Assembly: GCA_900540885.1 (NCBI GenBank)
Contig: UQHJ01000005.1
Span: forward strand, 1 to 64,000
Direction: 5' to 3'
Source: an uncultured Prevotella sp.
GTDB taxonomy: Bacteria > Bacteroidota > Bacteroidia > Bacteroidales > Bacteroidaceae
DNA: 64,000 nucleotides
The notes below the pieces were generated by a model that was not told the origin of the DNA, made no database searches, and was given only the letters and a program-made list of their open reading frames with translations. Below, piece by piece: positions 15,873-25,767 of the stretch (positions within the stretch are counted from its first letter, which is position 1; each line of letters opens with the position of its first letter). Position numbers and translations under genes: made by a program.

Positions 15873-17702
15873 ATGAAACCCTTCCTTCCACTTGAAGATT
15901 TTTTTCGCAATTCTGAGCGAACAGGTTACCAACTTTCGCCCGACGGCAAGTACATATCTTACATGGCTCCTTATAAAGACCGTCTGAACGTTTTTGTACG
16001 CGCCATCGGCAAAACCGACGAACAAGCACTACGCATTACGCACGAAACTGAACGTAGCGTAGCAGGCTATATGTGGGCCGACAATGAGCGTTTGCTTTAC
16101 ATGAAAGACACTGCTGGTGACGAGAACTACCAACTCTATGGTGTACTACGTGACGGATCTGACGAACGGGCCTATACAGCCTTTAAAGGAGTCAGAACAA
16201 GTCTGATTGACGACCTTGAAGAGCAAGATGACTTCGTACTGATAGGTATGAACCGCCGCAATCCTGAGGTATTCGACCCTTATCGACTTAACCTCAAGAC
16301 AGGAGAACTCACCTTATTAGCCGAAAACCCTGGCAACATTCAAGGTTGGATGACCGACCACGAAGGGAAGTTGCGTGTAGCAACAGCCATTGTTGACGGC
16401 ATTAACACGCAGGTGCTTTATCGCGACACTGAAGACGAGCCTTTCCGCGCAGTATTAACCACTAACTTCCGCGATGTGGTTAGCTTCATGGAGTTTACAC
16501 CTGACAATAAAGAGGTCTATGCCGCCACCAATCTTGGACGCGACAAGACGGTATTGGTACGCATGAACCCTGCCAACTGTCAAGAGTTGGAGTTACTTTA
16601 CGAAAACGACCAATACGACATTTCGAGCATTAGCTACTCACGCAAGCGTAAGAAGCTACTGAGCGTTTACTGCACAGGGCACAAAGAACCCATTCGCCAC
16701 TATTTCGACGCAGATGAAGAGGCGCTGCGTACTCGCATCAAAGCTCACTTCCCTAACCAACGCTATGGCATAGCCGACACTGATAAGGCTGAAGAGCATT
16801 ATCTGATATATGTTGGCGGCGACCGCACACGCGGTGCCTATTGGTTCTATGACGCACAAACAGACGAGGCAACACCCATGGCTGAATTAGCTCCGTGGAT
16901 AAAGGCTGAAGACATGAACGAGATGCACGCCGTTAAGTACACTTCACGTGACGGACTCACCATTGAAGCATATCTAACATTACCTAACGGACTTTCGATC
17001 AACGAAGCTCATCAGCTCCCCGTAGTAATCAATCCTCATGGTGGCCCGTGGGCACGCGACTGCTGGGGCTATTCATCAGAGGTGCAATTCTTAGCCAACA
17101 GAGGTTACGCCGTATTTCAAATGAACTTTAGAGGTTCAACGGGTTATGGCCGTTCGTTCTTAGAAGCCAGCTACAAGCAATGGGGACTAAAGATGCAAGA
17201 CGACATTACCGACGGCGTTAATTGGTTAATTGAACAAGGTATTGCCGACAAAGACCGCGTTGCCATTTATGGCGGTAGCTATGGTGGCTATGCTGTTTTA
17301 GCAGGCCTAACGTTAACCCCTGACGTATATGCTTGTGGCATTGACTACGTTGGTGTGAGCAATCTCTTTACCTTTATGAAGACGATTCCGCCCTACTGGC
17401 GTCCCATGCTCGAAATGATGTACGAACAGGTAGGCGACCCCGAAAAGGATGCTGAGCAATTAGCTGCCACTTCCCCTGCCCTACATGCTGACAAAATACG
17501 CGTTCCTCTGTTTATTGCCCAAGGTGCTAACGATCCTCGTGTCAATAAAGCCGAAAGCGACCAAATGGTAGCTGCTCTGAAAGAACGTGGCATCGAAGTT
17601 GAATACATGGTAAAGGACAATGAAGGCCACGGCTTTCACAACCAAGAAAACCGCTTCGACTTCTATCGCGCCATGGAGGCGTTCTTGAAAAAGTACTTAT
17701 AA
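15873..17702 (+). CDS. S9 family serine peptidase (prolyl oligopeptidase / acylaminoacyl type)
   Basis: 609 residues starting at MKPFLPLEDFF. The open frame extends 47 codons upstream into the divergent gene but lies before the promoter. An N-terminal beta-propeller-like region (about 10-370; repeats such as SPDGKYISYM and WADNERLLYM) is followed by an alpha/beta-hydrolase domain. The oxyanion segment is HGGPWARD and the catalytic triad is Ser469 (GGSYGGY), Asp554 (ANDPRV) and His586 (EGHGFH). There is no signal peptide, so it probably acts on peptides in the cytoplasm. It is divergent from the membrane AraC-type regulator, a likely control partner. Confidence 0.93.
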   Translation: MKPFLPLEDFFRNSERTGYQLSPDGKYISYMAPYKDRLNVFVRAIGKTDEQALRITHETERSVAGYMWADNERLLYMKDTAGDENYQLYGVLRDGSDERAYTAFKGVRTSLIDDLEEQDDFVLIGMNRRNPEVFDPYRLNLKTGELTLLAENPGNIQGWMTDHEGKLRVATAIVDGINTQVLYRDTEDEPFRAVLTTNFRDVVSFMEFTPDNKEVYAATNLGRDKTVLVRMNPANCQELELLYENDQYDISSISYSRKRKKLLSVYCTGHKEPIRHYFDADEEALRTRIKAHFPNQRYGIADTDKAEEHYLIYVGGDRTRGAYWFYDAQTDEATPMAELAPWIKAEDMNEMHAVKYTSRDGLTIEAYLTLPNGLSINEAHQLPVVINPHGGPWARDCWGYSSEVQFLANRGYAVFQMNFRGSTGYGRSFLEASYKQWGLKMQDDITDGVNWLIEQGIADKDRVAIYGGSYGGYAVLAGLTLTPDVYACGIDYVGVSNLFTFMKTIPPYWRPMLEMMYEQVGDPEKDAEQLAATSPALHADKIRVPLFIAQGANDPRVNKAESDQMVAALKERGIEVEYMVKDNEGHGFHNQENRFDFYRAMEAFLKKYL

Positions 17703-17716
17703 AGAGTTCGCGATTA

Positions 17717-17756
17717 GTGGGTTAAGAAGTAAAGGATTTTACTTCTTAACCCTCTA
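17717..17756 (+). terminator. Hairpin after the S9 peptidase gene
   Basis: GGGTTAAGAAGTAAA (17719-17733), loop GGAT, then the exact complement (17738-17752). It is a 15-bp perfect stem with a poor T tract. It resembles the forward-then-complement spacer arrays seen elsewhere in the window. Confidence 0.6.
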
Positions 17757-17776
17757 AGTTTATAAAACAATGCAAT

Positions 17777-20515
17777 ATGCGCAAACATACTTTCCTACTT
17801 ATACTATTAACTCTCTTATTTTGTTGTACAAAGACACGGGCACAACAAAGTCAAGCTGAGCAACTCTTTAGCAAATTCAAGGCAGCATCACGCTTTGATT
17901 ATCGCTACCCACGTGAGAAGGTTTACGTTCACCTCGACAACTCTGCCTACTTCGAAGGCGACACCATTTGGTACAAAGCCTATGTTGTGCGAGCTTCATC
18001 GCTCAGCACCACCAACTTAAGCCGCGTGCTCTATGTGGAATTGCTTAGCGATGACGGACAACAATTGGTGCAACAAACGCTTCAACTCGACAGTTTGGGG
18101 ACAGCTAATGGCGCCATTTCACTACAACTTCCCATTCACGCAGGTTATCACGAAGTGAGAGCCTACACACGTGAGATGGTCAACTGGGGTACAGAGGCTT
18201 GTTTTTCACGCGTTATTCCTGTATTCACAGGGAGCAACCCGCAACGCAAAATGGAGAAAACGCTCTCAAAAGATATCACGCAGCTTTCTATACCACAACC
18301 GACAGATGAGAATGCAGGGTCATTGGGTAGCCCACGTCCTTACCGTCTCAAAAAGAATTCTGATCGCATGATAGACTTCTTCCCTGAGGGTGGAGAACGA
18401 GTTGAAGGTGCCGCGCAACGCATTGCTTTCAAGTTAACCGATGGTCGCGGACTGCCAGTCTATGATACGCTACAAATCTACCGACGAGACGGCACGCTCT
18501 ATGCCACTGCGCAGTGTGAGCACGATGGGATGGGCGACTTCATATTGTCTGCAGACTTTGGCAATGGGGGTTATGTGACGCTCCAATCTGACGCTATCTC
18601 GCGAAAGGTGCGTAAAAGACAAAATAACTTGCCCGAATGTAAAGGGTTTTACGCTCTCTTTGCCTCTGAACAGACGGATGGACTGGCGGTACAAATCAGC
18701 AAGGGGAGCCAAACTCCAGAGGGAAATCTGTTAGGGGTGGCAATATTTAATAGAGAAAACGTGTGTTATTTCGACACCATTACCGTCAACGCTGCACCCG
18801 AAGAACTCTTTATTCCACGCAAAGGATTGCGTGGCGGTGTCAATCGTTTGGAACTCTTCAATACGGATGGCATTAGCCTTGCAACACGTCTCTTTTGGGT
18901 ACCATTTGAGAAGACGGATAGTACACGCTTTGCACACATTGACGTGAAGCAAAATGAATATGAATACCAACCATTCTCACCCGCCGTCGTTGCAATCCAA
19001 GCCACGACGGCACAAGGCCAACCTATACAAGGGAGTTCACTCTCTGTGTCGGTGCGCGATGAGTCGGGCAATATTCTATCCAATCGCGATGGAGGTATTG
19101 AGGGATACATGTTATTGGCTTCTGAGGTTAAGGGGTACATTCACCGACCTGACCTCTACTTTGAGTGCAACGATGCAGCCCACCGCCGCATGCTTGACCT
19201 ATTACTGCTCGTACAGGGTTGGAGTGCCAACTCATTTGACGTGATGTGTGGCACAAAGGAGTTTGTACATAAACAACCGATTGAGGAAAAACTCATTCTG
19301 CGTGGCACTATCTATAAGGACAACGACAAGCTAACTCCACTTTCTAACGTCAATCTCAATATGCATGCTTACCAATTTGAAAACGGCAAACCAATGCCTG
19401 GCACATTGGAGGCACATACGCACACGGATAGCGTAGGACGATTTGCTTTCGAATCAAATGTCAACTACGAAGGGGAATACTTGGCACAATTTACCATGCG
19501 CGCGGGGGATAAGGACCAAAAGACGTGGAGCCGACTGACGCTCGACCGATGGTTTTCGCCCCTACCCCGCCCTTTCTATGCTCCCGAACTCAATCTGACA
19601 CTCTACAACGGAGCAGATAATCAGGCGCGACAACTCCATAACGCTAACCCTCGCGATAGCCGCACCTTTGAATGGAAAGATACCATACAAAAGACGATGT
19701 ACTCCACGCTTCATCAAGCTGAGGTGGTGACTCACGTTAAGCGTTACCACGGCTTCACGGGCAATCGCTACACTTGGGGCGGTGGCGAACAGAACGGAAT
19801 GCGCCACACGACTAAGTATTACGACATTCAGAAAGAATACGAGCGACTTAAGGACTATGGCGCAGGCTCTAAATTGGAAGTTTTGGAGGTATTTCGCATG
19901 CTTGAAAGCGATAAGTTCGAGTATAGCCGCTACTCTGATGTCGATCAGGGAGTGCGATTGATTGACAACATCTTTGACAATGCCGAAAAGGAAAAAGATG
20001 ATAACACTGACAAGCCCTCTCAATTCGAACAAAACTTGCGCGACCATACGGAGCACGACTTCGAATATCGCGGCCGCAAGATTAACACATACATTGACAA
20101 TGAGCCTGGCATACCCGACTTATTTTGTAGTGAAGTGAAATCCATTTCCGTCGTGCGCGACAACAAGGGAGTTGACAACATTACTGGCAAGGAGGTACGC
20201 ACTGCCGACACCTTCTACTCTATCTACATCTACACGTTGCCAGAGGAATATCGTTCGCGTAGCCGCAAGGGGGTTGAATATCGCCACATCGTAGGCTTCA
20301 CGCCCAAGGTAAAGTTTTATTCGCCCAACTATCGCAAGTTTGATCTCCCCTCTGACAAAGACATGCGCCGCACGTTACTTTGGGCTCCGAATGTCACAAC
20401 CGACCACGAGGGTAAAGCCAACCTAATATTCTTCACCAACTCTCGTGAAACTTCTACACTCGACATCAGCGTGCGTGGCATCACCAAAGAGGGGGTATTG
20501 ATTGATTGGAACTAA
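17777..20515 (+). CDS. Secreted MG2 / TonB-plug-like protein, paralogue 1
   Basis: 912 residues with a signal peptide (LLILLTLLFCC...RAQQ). After about residue 40 comes an alpha-2-macroglobulin MG2-type domain (YPREKVYVHLDNSAYFEGDTIWYKAYV). Further beta-sandwich segments follow (DFFPEGGERVEGAAQRIAFKLTDG; RDESGNILSNRDGGIEGYMLL). The C-terminal part resembles a TonB-receptor plug (INTYIDNEPGIPDLFCSEVKSISVVRDN) but no beta-barrel follows. Related Bacteroidota proteins are usually annotated as hypothetical or MG2-domain proteins. Location is probably periplasm or outer-membrane inner face. No macroglobulin thioester motif is seen. It shares most of its length with 21503-24256. Function is unknown. 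Confidence 0.88.
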   Translation: MRKHTFLLILLTLLFCCTKTRAQQSQAEQLFSKFKAASRFDYRYPREKVYVHLDNSAYFEGDTIWYKAYVVRASSLSTTNLSRVLYVELLSDDGQQLVQQTLQLDSLGTANGAISLQLPIHAGYHEVRAYTREMVNWGTEACFSRVIPVFTGSNPQRKMEKTLSKDITQLSIPQPTDENAGSLGSPRPYRLKKNSDRMIDFFPEGGERVEGAAQRIAFKLTDGRGLPVYDTLQIYRRDGTLYATAQCEHDGMGDFILSADFGNGGYVTLQSDAISRKVRKRQNNLPECKGFYALFASEQTDGLAVQISKGSQTPEGNLLGVAIFNRENVCYFDTITVNAAPEELFIPRKGLRGGVNRLELFNTDGISLATRLFWVPFEKTDSTRFAHIDVKQNEYEYQPFSPAVVAIQATTAQGQPIQGSSLSVSVRDESGNILSNRDGGIEGYMLLASEVKGYIHRPDLYFECNDAAHRRMLDLLLLVQGWSANSFDVMCGTKEFVHKQPIEEKLILRGTIYKDNDKLTPLSNVNLNMHAYQFENGKPMPGTLEAHTHTDSVGRFAFESNVNYEGEYLAQFTMRAGDKDQKTWSRLTLDRWFSPLPRPFYAPELNLTLYNGADNQARQLHNANPRDSRTFEWKDTIQKTMYSTLHQAEVVTHVKRYHGFTGNRYTWGGGEQNGMRHTTKYYDIQKEYERLKDYGAGSKLEVLEVFRMLESDKFEYSRYSDVDQGVRLIDNIFDNAEKEKDDNTDKPSQFEQNLRDHTEHDFEYRGRKINTYIDNEPGIPDLFCSEVKSISVVRDNKGVDNITGKEVRTADTFYSIYIYTLPEEYRSRSRKGVEYRHIVGFTPKVKFYSPNYRKFDLPSDKDMRRTLLWAPNVTTDHEGKANLIFFTNSRETSTLDISVRGITKEGVLIDWN

Positions 20516-20931
20516 TCGGGGGAGGAACAAAAAACACTAACAAGATTGTAATGATCTGGGGTTCTAAAATATCGCCCTTGGGATATTATGTTCCGGATTT
20601 AGATAAGAAGGGGATTCCTATAGCATTTGAGCCGGAATAAAGGCCCTAAGAGGTAATGAATATTGACATTTTCAACCATACTTCCTATACTTGTAATGGG
20701 AACATTTTGGAGCAGTCTAAACAAAAACTAAGCATAATAAGACATGAAAATCAACTCTCGGCGACTAATATTAACACTAACGACGAGTAGTTTTTACGCT
20801 AACGAGGACTAATTTCATTTTACTCTCGTTAGCGAACTTAATTTTGCCACTATAGTACCTAATTTCCAGAATGTGATTTCATCCTGCAATTTGACCTATA
20901 CGCCTATTATCACAGAAAAATCTACATTTTA
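20516..20931. other. Gene-free spacer between the MG2 paralogues
   Basis: No credible ORF is seen. It holds small hairpins: ATATC/GATAT near 20568-20588, TTCCGG/CCGGAA spanning about 20592-20639, and CGCTAACGAG/CTCGTTAGCG near 20797-20836. The stretch GGGGTTCTAAAATAT may be a decayed end of repeat family B. Confidence 0.5.
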
Positions 20932-20964
20932 TTTGCTTTAGCAAAGTAAAACTTTGTACTTTTG
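20932..20964 (+). promoter_or_regulatory. Promoter for the small Cys-rich gene and MG2 paralogue 2
   Basis: TTTG (20932-20935), 21 bases, then TACTTTTG (20957-20964). The start site is near 20970, 23 bases before the ATG at 20993. The next gene follows after 18 bp, so both are probably read from here. Confidence 0.7.
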
Positions 20965-20992
20965 CCACTAACTAATTTTAAATTAAAAACTA

Positions 20993-21484
20993 ATGAAAAA
21001 CGTAAGGTATATAATAGGTTCATTAGCCATTATGGCTATATTGTTTATGAACTTTAGATATGCTTATCATAATTATGGCATTCCTAAACATAGACATGAA
21101 GCATGTGCCACTACAAAGCCATTAGGCTATAATCACGTAAAAGTCGCAACACACATGATGTGTACATTTATTGAATATCGTGTGGAAGTGCATTATAAAA
21201 CACATACATATGATATAAATAGCGTTACGCACCGAAAAGAGCCTTGTAAACATGAAGTAATAGATTACGAATATTTCCGTGATTTTGACAGAAAAAAGGC
21301 TTTTAATGCTGCAACAAATTTTGCGGCAAATATATACAAGCCAGATTCTGCTAAAGTAGAATCTTTTTATACATACGTTCATGCACCCTATGAAAGCTAT
21401 CGTATAGAATGCAGTTACGGCGGAGACTTGATAGATTGTACCAGCGAAGATGCAACCTGTCCGATGTGTAATTCAAATAGTTAA
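20993..21484 (+). CDS. Small exported or membrane-anchored Cys-rich protein, unknown
   Basis: 163 residues. Residues 5-24 are hydrophobic (RYIIGSLAIMAILFMNFRYA), an uncleaved anchor or signal peptide. The remainder has seven or eight cysteines, ending in a CTSEDATCPMC tail with a CxxC pair, plus many His and Tyr residues. I recognise no family. It has its own promoter and is 18 bp upstream of the second MG2 paralogue, suggesting the two are made together. Its low GC matches that paralogue and not the first. The Cys pattern could mean disulfides or metal binding; this is a guess. Confidence 0.75.
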   Translation: MKNVRYIIGSLAIMAILFMNFRYAYHNYGIPKHRHEACATTKPLGYNHVKVATHMMCTFIEYRVEVHYKTHTYDINSVTHRKEPCKHEVIDYEYFRDFDRKKAFNAATNFAANIYKPDSAKVESFYTYVHAPYESYRIECSYGGDLIDCTSEDATCPMCNSNS

Positions 21485-21502
21485 GTTGTCAGCTAATCAC
21501 CT

Positions 21503-24256
21503 ATGAAAGCACTTGCCAAGCATATTCTTTTTATTGTCATTTTGTTAATGACTACAAGTAGTCTTAAAGCGCAACAAGTTCTGTCAGAGACAGAACAATT
21601 GTTTAGCCAATTTAAGCGTGCCGCGCGGTTTGATTATAACTTTCCGCGTGAAAAAGTGTATGTACATTTTGACAATTTAGGCTATTTGATGGGTGACACT
21701 ATTTGGTATAAGGCTTACGTTGTACGAGCTTCTTCTTTGAAACCAACCAATCTGAGTCGAATTCTTTACATTGAATTGTTGAATGCTGACGGGCAGATGA
21801 TTACACAAAACATTCACAAATTAGACTCCTTAGGTACTGCTAATGGTAGGTTTTCGTTACAATTACCAGTATATGCTGGCTATTATGAGGTTAGAGCGTA
21901 TACGCGCGAAATGGTTAATTGGAATACTGAAGCTTGTTTTTCAAGAATAATCCCTGTGTTCTCAACCAGCAATCCCAATAAAAAGGTAGACAAAACGCAG
22001 TTACGAGACATCGTACAATTATCCATTCCTGAACCTTTGGCGCATGACCAAGTTACTTTAGGCGACCCGCGTCCGTACGTAATGAAAAATGACAGAGGTG
22101 CATTACTAAATTTCTACCCTGAGGGTGGAAAGCGAGTAAAAGGGGCCAATCAGCGTATAGCCTACAAACTAACCGACGGAAAAGGTGCTGTAATAGAAGA
22201 TACTTTAAAAATATACGATAATAAAGGTCGTATCTATGCGACTTCTGTGCCCGAACATGATGGTATGGGCACTTTTGATTTAGCCTCCGATTTTATGGGC
22301 GGTCACGTTTGTTTATCGTCTAATCGGAAAATATACAATGGTGATAAAAAAGTAGGAGCTATAGCATTGCCCACACGAGTCGCCCCTTATGCAATACATG
22401 CAGATTATAGTGACGAAGGAGAACTCATTCAAGTAGCAGTTGGAGATAGTCTTCGTGGGACATCTAAACTATTAGGGCTTGCTGTGTTTAATCGTGAAAA
22501 TGTGTGCTATTTCGACACACTTACAGTCAATAACGACAGTGTAGAAATACTCGTACCCCATAAAGCATTAAGAGGTGGCGTTTGTCGTGCCGAACTTTTT
22601 GATGAACTAGGCAATAGCCTTGCCACACGTTTGTTTTGGGTGCCAATAAAGCAAGATGAAAAATCGCGTTACGTAAAGTTAAGTGTAAAACAAAATCAAA
22701 AATGGTATGGACCATTTTCTCCTATCGTTCTTCAAATGCGTGCTGTAGATGCTATGGGGCGTTCGGTTAAGGGAGCAACCATGTCTGTTGCGGTACGAGA
22801 CGAAGGAGGCAACTTCGTATCAACCAACGATGGTGGCTTTGAAGGCTATCTATTGCTTGCATCAGAATTAAAAGGCTACATTCATCGTCCTGACCTATAC
22901 TTTGTCAAGAATGATGCTGCACACAGACGTATGCTCGACCTATTAATGTTGGTGCAAGGGTGGCGCACCAATACGTTCGAGGTTATGTGTGGCAAAGATT
23001 CTTTTCAGTTAAAGCAACCTATTGAAAACAAACTGATACTTCGTGGAAAAATTTATAAAGACAACAAAAAGCATGAGCCACTTGCTAATGCTACCTTAAA
23101 TATGTATGGGTATCGTTTTCAAGATCATAAGGTAATTGGCGAAAGTATAGAGGGAGCAACTCGTACAAACAACAAGGGTGAGTATGCTTTTGAGTCGAAT
23201 ATTGACTTTGAGGGCAATTACATTGTAAAGTTTGTGATGAAGCAAGAGACGGGTAAGCGCACATTTACGCGTTTAATGATAGATCGTTGGTTTTCTCCTC
23301 AGCCACGCCCACTTTGGCATACCGATTTGGCATTGCCGATAAAAACCATTACAACTGATGATTTCACAGCTAATCCTAAAGAGAATACTACTTTTGAATG
23401 GGTAGATACTTTGCAGCGAGCTGTATTTTCTACTTTAAATTCTGCAGAAGTTGTAGCGCGTGTAAGAAAATACAAAGGACTTCAAGGCAGCAAATACACT
23501 TGGGGAGGTGGCGAAAAAGCTGGAATGAAACACGCTATGAAATATATTAATGTTATTAGAGAAGTAGAACGTAGCAAAGATTGTGGTAGACAAGAGGGCA
23601 TGCGAGTAATAGATCTTTTGCAATATAGCAATAATCGGATTCAACATGATGAGTACGGTGTGCTTGAAATGGATAATTTGGTTGATACTTTATCTCGAAA
23701 TAGTGAGAGTTCAAGTTTTCCCAATAAAAGCAATATGGATGCTTTTAATCCTAATCCCTTGCATACAAATAATATAATGGGACGTTTTTTTATAAATGGT
23801 CATGAAATTTTTTTATACGAAAACAATACAAGAGTTGACTATAGCTATATTTATGGTGATTGTAGCGAATACAAATCTATAGCAATGGTCATAGATAACA
23901 AGGTTGACGATGCATTGTCAGGTAACGAAAAGCGATTTTCTTATTCAGCTTATTCCATTTATTTATATAGCGACCCAGATGCTTTTCGCTTTCGTGAAAA
24001 TTCGAAAAAGGGCATTGAACTTAGAAATGTACAGGGATTTACCCCAGAGGTTAATTTCTATTCACCCAACTATCGTAGGTTCGACTTACCCACCGACAAT
24101 GACAATCGTCGTACATTGTTATGGAAACCGAACGTTACCACCGACAATAATGGCAATGCAACTGTTATTCTATTCTCTAATTCACATGAAGCTCAACGCA
24201 TTGACGTGAGTGTACGTGGTATTACAAAAGACGGCGTTTTGATAGATTGGAATTGA
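21503..24256 (+). CDS. Secreted MG2 / TonB-plug-like protein, paralogue 2
   Basis: 917 residues with a signal peptide (ILFIVILLMTTSSLKAQQ). It is collinear with the 912-residue protein at 17777 and shares long matches, for example REKVYVHFDNLGYLMGDTIWYKAYVV, YIHRPDLYF, the plug-like INGHEIFLYE region, and an identical final GVLIDWN. The region around residues 690-800 differs most. Its DNA is clearly more AT-rich than paralogue 1, with A/T third positions favoured. It sits 18 bp after the small Cys-rich gene, as a probable operon. The function of both paralogues is unknown. Confidence 0.88.
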   Translation: MKALAKHILFIVILLMTTSSLKAQQVLSETEQLFSQFKRAARFDYNFPREKVYVHFDNLGYLMGDTIWYKAYVVRASSLKPTNLSRILYIELLNADGQMITQNIHKLDSLGTANGRFSLQLPVYAGYYEVRAYTREMVNWNTEACFSRIIPVFSTSNPNKKVDKTQLRDIVQLSIPEPLAHDQVTLGDPRPYVMKNDRGALLNFYPEGGKRVKGANQRIAYKLTDGKGAVIEDTLKIYDNKGRIYATSVPEHDGMGTFDLASDFMGGHVCLSSNRKIYNGDKKVGAIALPTRVAPYAIHADYSDEGELIQVAVGDSLRGTSKLLGLAVFNRENVCYFDTLTVNNDSVEILVPHKALRGGVCRAELFDELGNSLATRLFWVPIKQDEKSRYVKLSVKQNQKWYGPFSPIVLQMRAVDAMGRSVKGATMSVAVRDEGGNFVSTNDGGFEGYLLLASELKGYIHRPDLYFVKNDAAHRRMLDLLMLVQGWRTNTFEVMCGKDSFQLKQPIENKLILRGKIYKDNKKHEPLANATLNMYGYRFQDHKVIGESIEGATRTNNKGEYAFESNIDFEGNYIVKFVMKQETGKRTFTRLMIDRWFSPQPRPLWHTDLALPIKTITTDDFTANPKENTTFEWVDTLQRAVFSTLNSAEVVARVRKYKGLQGSKYTWGGGEKAGMKHAMKYINVIREVERSKDCGRQEGMRVIDLLQYSNNRIQHDEYGVLEMDNLVDTLSRNSESSSFPNKSNMDAFNPNPLHTNNIMGRFFINGHEIFLYENNTRVDYSYIYGDCSEYKSIAMVIDNKVDDALSGNEKRFSYSAYSIYLYSDPDAFRFRENSKKGIELRNVQGFTPEVNFYSPNYRRFDLPTDNDNRRTLLWKPNVTTDNNGNATVILFSNSHEAQRIDVSVRGITKDGVLIDWN

Positions 24257-24273
24257 TAACATTGATTACAAAT

Positions 24274-24348
24274 AAATTGCAATTTGTCTTCCTAATTGGG
24301 GGGCGGGTTACAAACCCGCCCCCCAATTAGGAAGACAAATTGCAATTT
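24274..24348. repeat. Repeat family A, copy 2 (perfect 36-bp hairpin)
   Basis: Arms start AAATTGCAATTTGTC and run through TTCCTAATTGGGGGGCGGG, with an exact 36-bp complement and a 3-base loop. It carries the shared family A ends and sits directly after the stop of MG2 paralogue 2. Confidence 0.92.
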
Positions 24349-24370
24349 ACAGTTCAGTTCCACCAAACGC

Positions 24371-24408
24371 AAAAAGGAGAATACAAATTGCTTGTATTCT
24401 CCTTTTTT
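24371..24408. terminator. Bidirectional terminator between MG2 paralogue 2 and ackA
   Basis: AAAAAGGAGAATACAA / TTGTATTCTCCTTTTT is a 16-bp perfect stem with A and T tracts on both sides, between convergent genes. Confidence 0.9.
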
Positions 24409-24437
24409 ATTGATGTATAAGTGTGTTAGTATTAAAG

Positions 24438-25628
24438 TTACTTCACCAAGTCGAGCGTATCGCTAGCAATGAGCAACTCTTCGTCAGTAGGAACAACGAC
24501 TACCTTTACCTTGCTGTCTGGAGTTGAGATGATCTCTTCCTCACCAAAGTTCTTCTTGTTCTTCTCCTTGTCGAGTTGAATACCCATAAATTCAAGGTCC
24601 TCAACAGCACCTTGACGAACGTCCCATTGGTGTTCGCCTACACCTGCAGTGAATACGACAATGTCTACACCACCCATTACGGCTGCATAAGCACCTACGT
24701 ACTTCTTGATGCGGTAGCTATACATATCCATAGCTAATTGGCAACGCTCGTTGCCTTCACGAATGCCAGCTTCTACCTCACGAATGTCGCTTGATACACC
24801 AGAGATGCCTTTCACACCACTTTGCTTATTGAGCAAGTCGCTCATCTGATCGGGAGTAAGACCTTCCTTCTTCATAATGCTGAGCACGGCTGAAGGGTCA
24901 ACATCACCTGAACGTGTACCCATCATCAAACCTTCCAACGGAGTGAGACCCATTGAGGTGTCAACACACTTACCATACTTAACAGCTGATACAGAAGCAC
25001 CATTACCAATATGGCAAGTAATGATACGAACGTCTTCAGGCTTCACGCCTAACACTTCGCATACGCGAGCGGTAACGAAGCGGTGGCTTGTGCCATGAGC
25101 GCCCCAACGACGAATGTTATTCTCTTCGTAGTACTTGTAAGGCACAGCGTACATATAAGCCTTGGCAGGCATTGTCTGGTGGAAGGCTGTGTCGAACACG
25201 AACACTTGAGGTAAGTTGGGCAACATTTCCTTTACAGCAACGTAGCCTTTGAGGTGAGCGTCAGAGTGAAGGGGAGCGAGTTCCATGTACTGCTTCCACT
25301 CTTGCAACATCTCGTCCGTAACGATTTGGCTCTTAGTGAAACGACCACCAGCCACGATGCGGTGACCAGCTGCGCCAATCTCGTCGAGGCTCTTGATAGC
25401 ACCATAAACGGGGTTCAACAACGTGTCGAACATCAACTTAATGCCTTCAGTGTGTGTAGGACAGGGTGATTCAATAATCTTTGTTTCACCATTAATTTTT
25501 GTCTTCAAGAACGAGCCTTCAAGACCAATCTTTTCGATACCGCCAGCAGCGAGTACAGACTTATCGTCCATCTCGTAGAGCTTATACTTGATAGATGAAC
25601 TGCCGCAGTTGATTACGAGAATCTTCAT
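24438..25628 (-). CDS. ackA: Acetate kinase
   Basis: This enzyme converts acetyl phosphate and ADP to acetate and ATP, the energy-yielding last step of acetate fermentation. At 396 residues it has the usual length. The N-terminal signature is VINCGSSSIKYKLY (4-17), followed by AAGHRIVAGG, the catalytic-region FDTAFH, HIGNGASVSAV and the nucleotide-binding FTAGVGE. It lies downstream of pta on the same strand with a 139-bp spacer, so the two form the pta-ackA pathway unit. Confidence 0.98.
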   Translation of the reverse strand: MKILVINCGSSSIKYKLYEMDDKSVLAAGGIEKIGLEGSFLKTKINGETKIIESPCPTHTEGIKLMFDTLLNPVYGAIKSLDEIGAAGHRIVAGGRFTKSQIVTDEMLQEWKQYMELAPLHSDAHLKGYVAVKEMLPNLPQVFVFDTAFHQTMPAKAYMYAVPYKYYEENNIRRWGAHGTSHRFVTARVCEVLGVKPEDVRIITCHIGNGASVSAVKYGKCVDTSMGLTPLEGLMMGTRSGDVDPSAVLSIMKKEGLTPDQMSDLLNKQSGVKGISGVSSDIREVEAGIREGNERCQLAMDMYSYRIKKYVGAYAAVMGGVDIVVFTAGVGEHQWDVRQGAVEDLEFMGIQLDKEKNKKNFGEEEIISTPDSKVKVVVVPTDEELLIASDTLDLVK

Positions 25629-25767
25629 TTCTAAGGTTATAGGGTTAGAGGGTTAAGGGGTCAAAAAGTTGCCTTAACCTATTTGATTAGTTATTATCTA
25701 AAAAGTAATTAGTGCGTCAAGGGGGTAAAGCATCATTTTTACCCCCTTAACCCACTAACCTCTGGAC
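25629..25767. repeat. Spacer of TTAACC-type words between pta and ackA
   Basis: GGTTATAGGGTTAGAGGGTTAA on one side and CCCCCTTAACCCACTAACC on the other are rough complements. A hairpin GGGGGTAAA/TTTACCCCC lies inside at about 25719-25746. It could partly terminate pta transcripts. Confidence 0.5.

Noticed and set aside
20516..20992. Small gene or tRNA in the gap between the MG2 paralogues
   Set aside because: No frame with good start and length, and no tRNA cloverleaf could be found by eye.
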